From Selaginella moellendorffii (lineage: Eukaryota; Streptophyta; Lycopodiopsida; Selaginellales; Selaginellaceae), in assembly GCF_000143415.4 (NCBI RefSeq), contig NW_003314438.1, positions 83,934 to 147,933 of the forward strand: 64,000 bases of DNA, in the 5' to 3' direction. The translations under genes were made by a program, and so were the position numbers. This document shows, piece after piece, positions 20,769 through 31,208 of the stretch (the stretch's first letter is position 1; each line of letters opens with the position of its first letter). The notes beneath the pieces are model-generated. The model was not told the DNA's origin and made no database searches. It worked only from the letters and a program-made list of their open reading frames with translations.

Positions 20769-22307
20769 TTAGCTCCTCATTGTACCGACACACTTCTTCT
20801 CCATGCAGAAGAGACTTGCAAGAAGGACATAACCTGACGAGTCCTTCACGGCTCCAGAGTCAAGAGCACTGCCTGCGACAAAAGCGCCATAGCCAAGAGC
20901 TTTGTAACTTCGACACGAGCCCAGGAAGGAGAGCCAGTCCACGGCTTCCGGCACAAAAGGCATACAACTCATGAGCTCGTGAGCAAACTCCAAGTATCCC
21001 GCCTTTCCAAGCAAGTCAATCACACACGAGTAGTGCTGCTTGAGTGGAGGGAGGCCAAAATCTTCGACCATGGACACAAAGTGGCATCGTCCTTGGTAAA
21101 CTTTGCCTTGATGCGCACAAGCTATCATTCCAGAGACGAAAGATACATGATCCGGGGAGTAAACCATCTTGAGCTCGTGGAAAATCTCCTCGGCAATCTC
21201 TGGCTTTCCATTTTGCGTGTAGGCAGCGAGCATAGCACTCCATGAGATGGAATCTCGCTGTGGCATTCCTCTAAAAGTTTTTGCAGCGTCTCCAAGATGG
21301 CCTCTCTGTGCTTGAGCAGCGAGAATGATCGTCCAGGAGAACACATTCTTCTCCGGCATAACATCAAAGACTTGCTTCGTCGACTCCAAATCCCCATTCC
21401 ACACATAAGCACTGGCAAGGCAGTTCCAAGAGACGAGATCACAAACTGGCATGTTATCAAAAATCTTCTTGGCTTCGTCAAGGTGCCCGTTTTGGGCATA
21501 CGCCCCCAGCATGGTAGAACACGACGCCATGTCTTGGTGCTGGATTCCATCAAAAACCAGCCGCGTTTCTTCAATATGCCCAGCCTGGGCATACACTGCG
21601 AGCAGTGATGTTAATGCAACTTGGTCTCTTTCAGGCATTAAATCAAAGACTCTCCTAGACTCTAAAACTAAATGCTTTTGGCCATAAGCAACTAGCAAGT
21701 TCGTCCACGAAATTACATTTCTTAGCGGCATAGTTTCAAAGAGAGATTTAGATTTCTCTAAACACCCACAACGGGCATTTGCGGACAATATAGCGTTCCA
21801 TGATACAAGATCTTTGTCAGGCATGTTATCAAAAAACCAAGTTGCATCGCCAGCTAGGTGGTTTCGTGCATACAGATCAAGCATTGTGACCCACGAGACG
21901 AGATTTCTCGCTGGCATTGTGTCAAAGATTTGTCTCGCTCCCTGCAATTGCCCGTTCTTGGCAAATGCCGCAAGCATCGCGTTCCAGGCCACCATGTTGG
22001 GCTGGGGCATCGCGTCAAAGGTGGATTTGGCCTCTCTCAAGTAGCCATTGCGGGAGTACGCGTGTAGCAGCAACACCCACGAGAAGTTATCCTTGGCGGC
22101 GATTCGATCGAAGGCTTGTTGCGCGTGGAGGACGCTCCCACACCGCCCATACATTTCGATGAGCTTGTTGGAGAAGAAGATATCGCGGCTGGAAGAGAAA
22201 TCCCTGCAATTCACAATGGCTGCGTGTAGATCCTTGGCAGCTGCGAGGGTTTGGACGCTCTGGACGAGCTCGAGGCATTTTCTCCGATCCCAAGCATCTC
22301 CCATCAT
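20769..22307 (-). CDS. PPR protein, intact, 512 aa
   Basis: A single intronless frame from ATG (22307) to stop (20769). Residues 1-30 (DRRKCLELVQSVQTLAAAKD) form the usual head, then about 12 PPR motifs follow with a near-regular 31-residue period, for example LVSWNAILSANARCGCLEKS and MASCSTMLGAYAQNGHLDEA. The tail has E-type features (HYSCVIDLLGKAGYLEFAHE and SSGYVLLASLF) and lacks a DYW deaminase. Such proteins bind organellar transcripts in plastids or mitochondria; the target cannot be read from here. An alternative start three bases on (second Met) is equally possible. It is the parent type of decayed copies at 15680, 23134 and 26530. Confidence 0.88.
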   Translation of the reverse strand: MMGDAWDRRKCLELVQSVQTLAAAKDLHAAIVNCRDFSSSRDIFFSNKLIEMYGRCGSVLHAQQAFDRIAAKDNFSWVLLLHAYSRNGYLREAKSTFDAMPQPNMVAWNAMLAAFAKNGQLQGARQIFDTMPARNLVSWVTMLDLYARNHLAGDATWFFDNMPDKDLVSWNAILSANARCGCLEKSKSLFETMPLRNVISWTNLLVAYGQKHLVLESRRVFDLMPERDQVALTSLLAVYAQAGHIEETRLVFDGIQHQDMASCSTMLGAYAQNGHLDEAKKIFDNMPVCDLVSWNCLASAYVWNGDLESTKQVFDVMPEKNVFSWTIILAAQAQRGHLGDAAKTFRGMPQRDSISWSAMLAAYTQNGKPEIAEEIFHELKMVYSPDHVSFVSGMIACAHQGKVYQGRCHFVSMVEDFGLPPLKQHYSCVIDLLGKAGYLEFAHELMSCMPFVPEAVDWLSFLGSCRSYKALGYGAFVAGSALDSGAVKDSSGYVLLASLFCMEKKCVGTMRS

Positions 22308-22429
22308 AGACCCTCATACTTTTCTGCTGAATTATTCTACTCGTTTTGAATCCCAAAGTGCGGCGCTCATAAAAAATATCAATCATAGGTTATGTTAATA
22401 AGGTGATTTACTATTTGCATTTCTTGGGG

Positions 22430-23057
22430 ATCCTGGAGGTGCATAAGCGACCGGACATCGCAGGAAGGCTGCGCCTCCACGACGAGATCGCCTTCGAGGA
22501 GCTTGGTCGTGACGGCGATGAACGAGCAAGGGCGCTTCTTAAAACTGTTTACGAGTAGAGAGCTCTTCTTTGTTCTTCGTGGACCGGGACCCGAGCTTGA
22601 GCAGTGTCTCCTCCCAGCTCGGGGCATTCAATTCCTCCATACCTGTGGATGAGAGCTTTCGGAGCTCTGTGTTGGTGTCACGGACCGGCGGGCATGTCCG
22701 ATGGCCACATGAAGACGTGCGCGAGTTTGAATCCCTTCAGCGATGGAAACGGTCGGATGGGGAGGATACTCCTGGCAGCCATTTTGATGCACGCCCTTCC
22801 CAAACGTACTGTTCGTGGAGAGCATGAAGCAGGAGCCGCCGTTCGTGAACAGGGACGACTACCGGGAGTGCTTTGAGAAGGCGCAGGCTGAGCAAGAGTT
22901 TGATGCGAGTTATGGCGAACGAGTGCTGAGCTTCACGAAAGAGGGGGCGGTGTGCCGGGTTGATCCGCCACGGGAGCTGGCGGCGCTGGCGATTGAAGGC
23001 GTTTACGTGGGGTGGAAGCGCTTTTGTTTCGAGCTCTGGACCAAGCGTTCCAGCTGA
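22430..23057 (+). pseudogene. Fic-domain protein remnant
   Basis: The frame near 22730-22795 reads LNPFSDGNGRMGRILLAAIL, matching the Fic-family HxFx(D/E)GNGRxxR motif that transfers AMP or similar groups to proteins. The motif's histidine is Asn here. A frame change near 22797 leads to PNVLFVESMKQEPPFVNRDD and a further stretch ending at 23057. Upstream, 22430-22560 encodes GRLRLHDEIAFEELGRDGDE and stops at 22558. The missing histidine, the frame change and the stop argue for a dead gene. Confidence 0.5.
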
Positions 23058-23133
23058 AGCAAGCAACAGCATGGAAACCGAGGTGGTGGCAGCCGCGACA
23101 AGCTGTCGAGGCTTAGGCTCTATGTAATTTCTC

Positions 23134-24256
23134 TCATTGTACATAAGCTGACGACTCCTCCACGGCTCCAGATGCAACAGCACGGCCTGCGACGAAAGAG
23201 CCATAGCCAAGGGCTTTGTAGTCCACGGCTTCCGGCACAAAAAGCATGCAACTCATGAGCTCTTGAGCAAGCTCCAAGTCTTTCCAAGCAAGTCGATCAC
23301 ACACAAGTAGTGGTGTTTGAGCCGAAATCTTCGACCATTGGACACAAAGTGGCATAGATGGTTTACTCCCCGGATCACGTATGTTTCGTCTCCAAGATCA
23401 TAGATTGCACACATCGAGGCAAAGTTTATCAAGGAAGTGATCTCGTCAAACATGTCCTCTGGCAATCTTTGGCTTTGTGTAGGCAGTAAGCATAGCGCTC
23501 CATGAGATGGTGGCATTCTTCCAAAAGTGTCTCCGAGATGGCCTTTCTGCCTGAGCAGCGAGAATGATCGTCCAGGAGAACACATTCTTCTCCGGCATAA
23601 CATCAAAGACTTGCTTCGTCGCATGTTATCAAAGATCTTCCGGGATTCGTCGTCAGGAAAACGTTTTGGGCATACACTCCCATGTCTTGGTGCTGGATTC
23701 CATCGAAACCAGCCCCGTTACTTCTGCATACACTGTGAGCAGTGACATGGTCTATCTCGAAATCGAAGATTTTAAAACTAAATGCCTTTTTCCATAGCAA
23801 GTTCTTCCACGAAATCACATTCATTAGCTGGTTTACCCTGAATGGCATCTGCGGACAATATTGAGTTCCATGATACAAGATCTTTGTCGGGCATATTGTC
23901 AAAGAAGAAAGTTTCACCATCAGGAAAGTGATTTTGTGCATCTACCGAGGCATTATGCCGCCGTCATCGCGTTCCAGGTCACCATATTAGGCTGTGGCAT
24001 CGCGTCAAAGGTGGATTTGGTCTCTCTCAAGTATCCATTGCGAGAGTACGCGTGCAGCAGCAAGACCCACGAGAACTTATCCTTGACAGGGATTCGATCG
24101 AAGGCTTGTTGCGCGTGGAGGACACACCTATATATTTCGATGAGCTTGTTGGAGAGGAAGATTGCTGATTGCAATTCACAATGCATGCGTGTAGATCCTT
24201 GGCAGCTCTCTGGACGAGCTCGAGGCATTTTCTCCGATCCCAAGCATCTCCCATAA
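23134..24256 (-). pseudogene. PPR pseudogene, copy of 20769-22307
   Basis: Starts with GDAWDRRKCLELVQ at 24250 and ends with SGAVEESSAYVQ near 23140, in the same order as the intact gene but with many deletions and frame changes. All blocks are shorter, so it was a full copy that decayed in place. Confidence 0.75.
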
Positions 24257-24299
24257 AAAAAGCCAAGCTTAGCATATTCTGAGTCTAACTATTTAAGCA

Positions 24300-26530
24300 A
24301 AGTGTCGATAAATTTTTGTTTTTAATGATGGTTGTGATAGCAAAAACATTTTACGAGCGAGATTGATTGTAATCCATCATTCATTAAATTTATTTACAGT
24401 TTTTCTTTTTATTTTGTTCCAAGCAAAATAAAAGTGATGCACTACTAAACTGTATCCATTAAATACTAACATTTAGTTGTCTTGGTTAATTATTTTTTAA
24501 TATTTATTTACATTCAAATCACATTGATCCCAATCCATGCATCAATAGTTGATATTTTTTTATATGGTTATTATTAATTTTTAAAAAAAATCAACACTTT
24601 TAAGCTTGTTAATATATATAGAATAAAGAACATAGACGTGATGTTGCCAGGACCCGAGCAATATCTTCTGGAATGGGTATATAACTTACCTTTGTCAAAA
24701 ACGTTATCCTCAAGTAAACTTTTTCTCTTTCCACAGGCTTGGCAGCTTCTCCAAATTTTAATTTCAATTTAAATTTTCTTCCAAATTTATGGCACTTCTT
24801 TGTCTTCATATTTTAATCCCACATACATTTGTAGTGGTTCATTTTCATAATTATTAATTACCATTATGGCAACTTTAGATTTCATAAAGCTAATTAAAGC
24901 TGTGATTCATACTTATTTTTTATACTTTAATATTTTTATTTAAAACTGATTTAATATTATTTTCATCAATTTAAATATAATGGAATAACTAATATTGAAA
25001 AAGCTAAAACTTGTATGAAATAATAAAATAGTAACTTTTACACTTTTTTATTTATTAGTATACATTCAACATATTGCATAATTACATGATTAAACTAAAT
25101 CACTTGGTGAAATAGTTATAGAAAATAAAAGAAAGAAATATTTTCCACCATATGTTTTACTATATTATTCATAATTATGGTTTAGATTTAAAATTGAATA
25201 TACAAAACAAGTATGGATCTGGATTTTTATTAAAATAATTAATTAATTATAATGTAAAATTATATACATAATTATCATATATAAACCATATGCTCTACAA
25301 TTAAAATAACCTTTATAAATAATAGTAAAAATGATGTTCTATAACTAAATAGGCATTTAATATAGAAAACATAACTATTTACAAAAATATTATAAATTGT
25401 ATATACATCTCATAAATCTCATGAGAAAATTTAATACATATTACCATAAAAACTATATAATACATATTTTACATTTTAACTTTATTTTACATTTACTATA
25501 AACCATAAATACTTCGTTTATATCAAGTCAAGATATAATATTTTGAGAAGTATAATTAAAAATTTCAACAATAACACATATTTCTTTGTAAAGAAATTAA
25601 ATTTAAAATAATTATTTAAATTTAGTTACTTTTTATATGAACATTTTGAGGGTATTATAATTTATTACTTTTAATAATACTTCCTTCTATATTATTTAAT
25701 ATACTTAAATATAATTTCATAAATACTTAAAAAATTAAAAATTATCTTTCACTGTAATTGTATATTTTTCTAAAATAATATAAAATGTAGTAAAATATTT
25801 ACAATAAATTATAATTGATAATAACATAAAATTGTTTTTGGTGAATCTTAACTGTGGTGCTATAACTTTACATTCTAAACCTTTAATTTTATATTTTTGA
25901 TATCATCAAAAATGTTTAAATAAGAATATAAATTTCTTATAGTCACTTATTTGTTTTTTAAATTTTTTTAAGTAATTGGAATACTTCTAAACTTTAAAAT
26001 TCCTAAATTATTCTGTAATAAATTAAATTTTGTTTGTATTATTTTCTCCAAAGAATCTTAATTTGTTTAAATATTGTAATATACAGTATTTTTAATATAA
26101 TATTTATGTTATATCATATTATTTTTTAATTACATTTTAAAGATGATTTTTGTTATAAATATGAAATAATATACTTTTAATGGGAGAAAACTCTAAAATG
26201 ATTTACAAATTAGTCTTTAAAGAATATTAAAACTCTAAAAATTCTGTATGCTTTGATTATTTGATATAATTGTTTATCTGTTACCAAATTTGTTTATTAG
26301 TAGGATTATAATAATATAAGCTTATTAAATTGGGTAATATTTAGTATAAATTACCAATTACTAATTTCTATTAGTCAAAGAGATTATTTGAGAGATTACC
26401 TTTTTTTCTAGAACTGAATTGCTTTAAGAGTTTACTACCCTTTTAAGCACTAACCAGAATATAAACCTAATATAATACATTTGTCTTGATTAACTTTTAT
26501 TAAATATATATTATTACTATTTGCTGCAAT
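24300..26530. other. Very AT-rich desert
   Basis: No frame longer than a few dozen codons and no recognised motif. By analogy with the fossil at 35790-37665 this may be a transposon decayed by C-to-T change, but I found no alignment to the young element. Confidence 0.5.
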
Positions 26531-27000
26531 GAGTGGAAGCTAACAAGATCTTTGTCAGGCATTTTTGCAAAACATTAACTTGCACCGCATACTGACAAGC
26601 ATTGTGACCCACAAGACTAGATTTTTTGCCAGCATTTTGTTAAAGATTTGTCTCTCTCCCTGCGATTGCCCTTTCATGGCAAATGCCAAAGGCATCGCGT
26701 TCCAGGCCACCATGTTGGGCTGCGGCATTGGGTCGAAGGTGGATTTGGCCTCTCTCAAGTAGCCTTTGCGGGAGTACGCGTGTAGCAGCAACACCCACGC
26801 GAACCTATCCTTGGCGGCAATTCGATCGAAGGGTGGTGGACACTCCCCACGTCGCCCAAACATTTCGATGAGCTTGTTGGAGAGGAAGATATCGCTGCAA
26901 TTCACAATGCCTGAGTGTAGATCCAGTGTTTGGACGCTCTGGACGAGCTCGAGGCATTTTCTACGATCCCCATTCCGGACTTGGCATATTGTCTCAGTGA
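26530..27000 (-). pseudogene. PPR amino-terminal pseudogene
   Basis: From 26975 down: DRRKCLELVQSVQ, LSNKLIEMFGRRG, FDRIAAKDRFAWVLLLHAYS and MPQPNMVAWNAM. It tracks the first four or five motifs of the gene at 20769-22307 and stops where the AT-rich desert begins, so the desert may have inserted into or replaced the rest. Confidence 0.7.
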
Positions 27001-27129
27001 AGTCTAGCAATATTTTTGTGTGTATTACTCTGTTTTCTTACTGGAGTTCGTCTTACATTTTCCTTGAATTCATGGGTGAAAACTTCAAGGTTTTGAGATT
27101 CCTATGATTACCGTATATGCACAGGAGGA

Positions 27130-27400
27130 GAAAACTTAAAACCTTGGAGATTTGTGACTGCTCGATCCAGGCCCAAACGGCATGTGGAGGAGAAGATCTT
27201 CGGCTATTCCGTGCGAGAAAAGAGATCGACGATACAGGTGTACTCGGGCAGCAAATTACAGCCATCCGTCATTCGCTGAATCCACGGCATCTCGTACGAC
27301 CATGGCTGCAAGCAAAGAGAATGCTGTTAAACGCCACACGGTCCGGGGATATGCCTCGAGATCCATCCATTGCCAGATTCGCAATGTGATTATCTAGGTT
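27130..27400 (-). pseudogene. PPR carboxy-terminal fragment
   Basis: Reads GISPDRVAFNSILFACSHG, the late PPR/E-region block, then shifted pieces resembling CIVDLFSR and AEDLLLHMPFGP. It derives from a different PPR subfamily than 20769-22307. Confidence 0.5.
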
Positions 27401-27629
27401 AGATTCTCTCTTTGTGCATTGTTTTTTGGTCTGGACCATACGTTTATTAAGGAGACGAGTTTTGGAGTATTTTTCCAAGCAGATCAATATGGAAGATGGA
27501 CAGCGAACAATAGCTTCAAAAGTTTAGATTTAAATACTAGAAGCATGTTCACGTCTTCAAAATATCATTTTCGTTGATTTTTCCAAATCTCCACGTCACC
27601 TTTCCATTATTTTTACTTTCCAAAGCTTT

Positions 27630-27890
27630 TCAATTTCCTAGATGTTTGTCGAGATTTCTTCTGGACGCCACTCGAGGAGGAGATCCCGCTGCTCGAGCTA
27701 AGGCTTGGTCTTTCGATTCTTCATCCGAATGCTGTGAAACGAGGACGATCTCCTTAAGATATGGCCATTGGAAATCTGGAGGAAAAGAGTTTCCTGAGCA
27801 CCACTGGAACTTCGCAAAGAGAGGCTTACCATTGTTGTCGTAGGATAGATAAACAAGAGCTCCTGGAACTAAGCCAGAATCGTACATGGT
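27630..27890 (-). pseudogene. UBX-like domain remnant
   Basis: The frame begins MYDSGLVPGALVYLSYDNNG, which resembles the end of UBX domains (GLVPAALVYFSW type) in plant PUX/TUG proteins that bind CDC48. A possible 75-nt intron (27746-27820, GTAAGC to TTAAG) joins it to EIVLVSQHSDEE in phase. No start-side domain is found. Assignment is tentative. Confidence 0.35.
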
Positions 27891-28184
27891 AAGCTTGGGA
27901 GGTGTTGTGTCTGATGACAGAAAATTGGGTTTTGCTCTATGTTGGTTGCCAACGAGAGCAGTGGAGAACCAATCAAGTTATCCATACTGAATATATCCTT
28001 GCAGAGAAATCACTTCAATCACACAACAACCATCTCCGGAAACTAGAATCAATTGAACTGAATCAATTGTTCTTTGTGTTATAAATTTTCTAGCAAACTT
28101 CCAACCTCTGCCACAAACTAAATTTTTGCTAGATACTGAAACCAATTGATAACTTGCACAGAATATTATTAAATTTCTAAATCG

Positions 28185-29036
28185 TTAAACCTTAGAAGAG
28201 ACAGAGGACAAGAGCATTTTTATCTCAGTCAAATCCTGCTGGAGCTTCTCAAAATATCCCTTCACCACTTCTTCCACCACCCTGCGAGTGGCTGGCTCAT
28301 CCCGCTCCTGTTTACAATGCTACATAAGGTGACATTGACACACACATCTAAAACAGACAATCACCTTTTCCTCCAAAGCGTTTGCCACCCCGGGCTGGCG
28401 CGATCCCAATGCTTTGACCCCCGGAACGAGCCCCGGATACAAGCTCCAGTCGCGCTCAACTGGTTCAGCAGCGGTACCAACATCGATGATCTTGACGGCG
28501 GAATTTCCAGTTTGCTTGAACATGCCACAGATGGCTGGGCCAATCGTGCTACACAGATATTGGTTGTTGCAGTTGTACATGCTGTCGCAGCCCAGCTTCT
28601 CCACGCTCCCGTCTGCGAATCGTTCCCACCTGTAGAAGTGCATGTAATACCCGCACCGAAACAAAAGTCCGTAGCAGACATAAGGCCCGTCCGTTGCACC
28701 GAGTGCCTCGTCCAACGGATCTACGTGAGAATACAGCGAGACGCTGGAGATGACAGCGATGATCTCGCCCCTCTTGGCCACTCCCTCACGTTGCTGCTCA
28801 ACACCGCTAAGAAAACAAATAAGGATTCTCTGAAAGCAAATCAGAGAGCTCACTCACCTGTACTCCCTGACTTTGGATAAGTAGCGCTCCAGAAATGTTC
28901 TTGGCTCCTTCTGGCTGTTAAGGTAAACGTCCTCGAGGCCCATTCCTTTGATGCTCCATTTCTCCTTCTCAACACCGCATCGCCGCCTCTTGACTATCTC
29001 ATCGATATCTAGCAGCGCTACACGAACTGACCCCAT
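28185..29036 (-). CDS. Unknown Cys-containing protein, 248 aa, 3 exons
   Basis: Exons in transcript order: 29036-28858, 28806-28364, 28309-28185, all with GT-AG ends; the coding length is 747 bases, exactly 249 codons. The protein starts MGSVRVALLDIDEIVKRRRC, has a Cys/aromatic block (YGLLFRCGYYMHFYRWERF then LGCDSMYNCNNQYLCS) around residues 95-135, and ends with a short helical tail (VVEEVVKGYFEKLQQDLTEI). No signal peptide or membrane segment is evident. I recognise no family. The clean splice sites and open frame indicate a real gene. Confidence 0.65.
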
Positions 29037-29608
29037 CCCTCACAAGCCCTTACCCTAGGATTTTGCGGACTCAAAATATTAAAAAAGCAATCGTGAGTCC
29101 AGAAGATATAATTGTGGTAAAATGCACACATATATTTTTCAATTTTTCAACTGCAGAAAAAATGAAATATTTTTATGAAGATATGTTTAACCCAATGAGG
29201 TTTTGCACAAGCATTACCCCCCTTATCCGGATTGGCATGATCATTTAAACAACAATCCACACTGCATTATAATGGGTATACAAGCATTATTATTTTAAGA
29301 TTTTTTTCAGACTAAGAGTTACGCTAAAAATGTGTAAATATTGGGAAAAAAAATAATTGAAGTTATGTCAAAACCATTACATTTACATGAGAACAAGCTA
29401 CAAGAAACATATAGGAATAAAGAAATGATTATTTGACTGAATTAATATCTTCTTTGCCTAGATCTAGAATTTGCATTTCAACTCAATTAACACTAGTGGT
29501 GGTATTACAATTTTATTGCAAAACTAAATTAGTAGATTACAAATCCAAGGTAAATGGTATAATGTAAGATATAACCCAAATGCATTTATTGTTAATATAA
29601 TTGAGGTA

Positions 29609-29612
<4 letters not shown>

Positions 29613-29685
<73 letters not shown>
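29613..29685. repeat. (AT)n microsatellite
   Basis: About 73 uninterrupted bases of alternating A and T, 183 bases before the LTR element. Confidence 0.95.
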
Positions 29686-29689
<4 letters not shown>

Positions 29690-29868
29690 TTAATGTTTGG
29701 AGAGATTATGACAAATGGAGTTTTATTCATAGAGCTATTATGAATTCTAATTTATATATAATGTCAATAGTATTATTTTTTAATTCTTGTCCTCACACAA
29801 CAATTACCCCTATCTAAGAGCTTTTAAATAAAATATAAAGTTTGGTTATCAAAAGATTATATTGGAGA

Positions 29869-30042
29869 TGTGAGGGCCAAGTGTACGGCTACGATGCCGT
29901 ATACTAATATTAGCGTAGTGGATTTTGGTAGCCGTCGGATTGGTTTCAATCCGGACCACTCGCTCCTGTATATAAGCTAGGGTTTTTGGGTTAATTGATA
30001 TGCACATTTCTATATTCCCTTTCCATATTCCATGCACTCACA
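29869..30042 (+). repeat. 5' LTR
   Basis: 174 bp with a TATATAA box at 29969-29975. Differs from the 3' LTR by A versus G near 30013. Confidence 0.95.
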
Positions 30043-30058
30043 TTGGTGGAGGTGAGGG
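30043..30058 (+). other. Putative primer binding site
   Basis: TTGGTGGAGGTGAGGG directly follows the LTR; TGG pairs with a tRNA CCA end. I could not name the tRNA. Confidence 0.5.
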
Positions 30059-30275
30059 GCACCTTTGATTGTCCCTGGGGAGTGCTTGGATGTGGGATTT
30101 CGGTTTAGATCTAGCTTTTGCATTGTCTAGATCTAGCTTTTTCCATTTCCTTTCTTTTGTTCTTTCCTTTCAGGATTTTGGTTTAGATCTAGCTTTTTGC
30201 ATTGTCTAGATCTACCATTTCTTTCCAGCTTTTTGTCATTTCTCTTCTTTTGCTCTTTCTTTCTCATTCATTTTC

Positions 30276-31208
30276 ATGGCCGATCCGCAATCTCCTCCTT
30301 TGACTCTAGAGCAGCAGTTGGTTCAATTGCTTGATGCTATGCGTCTGCAATTGAACAACCAAACTCAGTTGATGGCAGCGTTCATGGCACATGGTACAAC
30401 TCCTCCTGCTTTTGGTGCCAATCCTCGCGTTCGGCTGGAGTTCTTTCGTGGGAATCCTGGGGATGATGTGTACCATTGGTTCGATCACTTCACGGTGATT
30501 GCCACATATCATTCTTGGGATGATGCTCGACGTTTGCGTGAGTTCCCCACATGTCTTCAAGGGACGGCATTGCAGTGGTACAATGGATTGAGCGCAGCTA
30601 CTCGTGGCGATTGGAGTGTTCTTCCGGACGTCTTCAAACGCGCCTTTGGACACGCCGACGATTGTGATGATGCCTTCCAACAATTGCATCATCTTCGCCA
30701 AGGGCCATCTGAGTCGGTGATGCAATTTGGCGTTTGTTTCCGAAGTCTTTTGCTTCGTGCGGAGCCAAATATGTCGGAGCGGATCAAGCTAGGAATGCTG
30801 TGGCCAGCACTTCGTCAAGATCTTGTTGGACTTGTGCATGCACTTGCTCCTGCCACTCTTGACGATGCTCTTCGCTTGGCACAACGTTATGAGACGTCGC
30901 CTCTTCCACTTCTTGCTACACGTCCTTCAGCTCCACTTCCTATGAGTGATGGTCTTGTTCCCATGGAGGTTGATGCTGCTGCTACTCGAGTCCAAGGACA
31001 AGGGCGAGGACGTGGTCGTGGCCGTGACATTCGTTGCTGGGCGTGTGATGAAGTTGGTCATACTTATCGGCGTTGTCGGCGCTTTCCGGATTGGCGACCT
31101 CCATTTCCTGGGTGGAGACCTTGGCGTCAGCAACGTCCCGTTGGTGCTGCTGCGGTGGAAGGTTTGGATACCGAGATGCATTCGGGAAATGAGGAGTCGC
31201 GCGAGTAA
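30276..31208 (+). CDS. gag: gag polyprotein with zinc knuckle
   Basis: 310 aa, intact. A capsid-like helical region (FFRGNPGDDVYHWFDHF; LREFPTCLQGTALQWYNGL) spans about residues 50-215. An Arg/Gly-rich stretch is followed by CWACDEVGHTYRRC near residue 255, a CX2CX4HX4C RNA-binding knuckle. Its stop TAA (31206-31208) overlaps the pol ATG, so pol may be made by stop-restart. Confidence 0.9.
   Translation: MADPQSPPLTLEQQLVQLLDAMRLQLNNQTQLMAAFMAHGTTPPAFGANPRVRLEFFRGNPGDDVYHWFDHFTVIATYHSWDDARRLREFPTCLQGTALQWYNGLSAATRGDWSVLPDVFKRAFGHADDCDDAFQQLHHLRQGPSESVMQFGVCFRSLLLRAEPNMSERIKLGMLWPALRQDLVGLVHALAPATLDDALRLAQRYETSPLPLLATRPSAPLPMSDGLVPMEVDAAATRVQGQGRGRGRGRDIRCWACDEVGHTYRRCRRFPDWRPPFPGWRPWRQQRPVGAAAVEGLDTEMHSGNEESRE

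Noticed and set aside
29524..29730. Open frame of alternating Tyr and Ile
   Set aside because: Produced by the (AT)n microsatellite.
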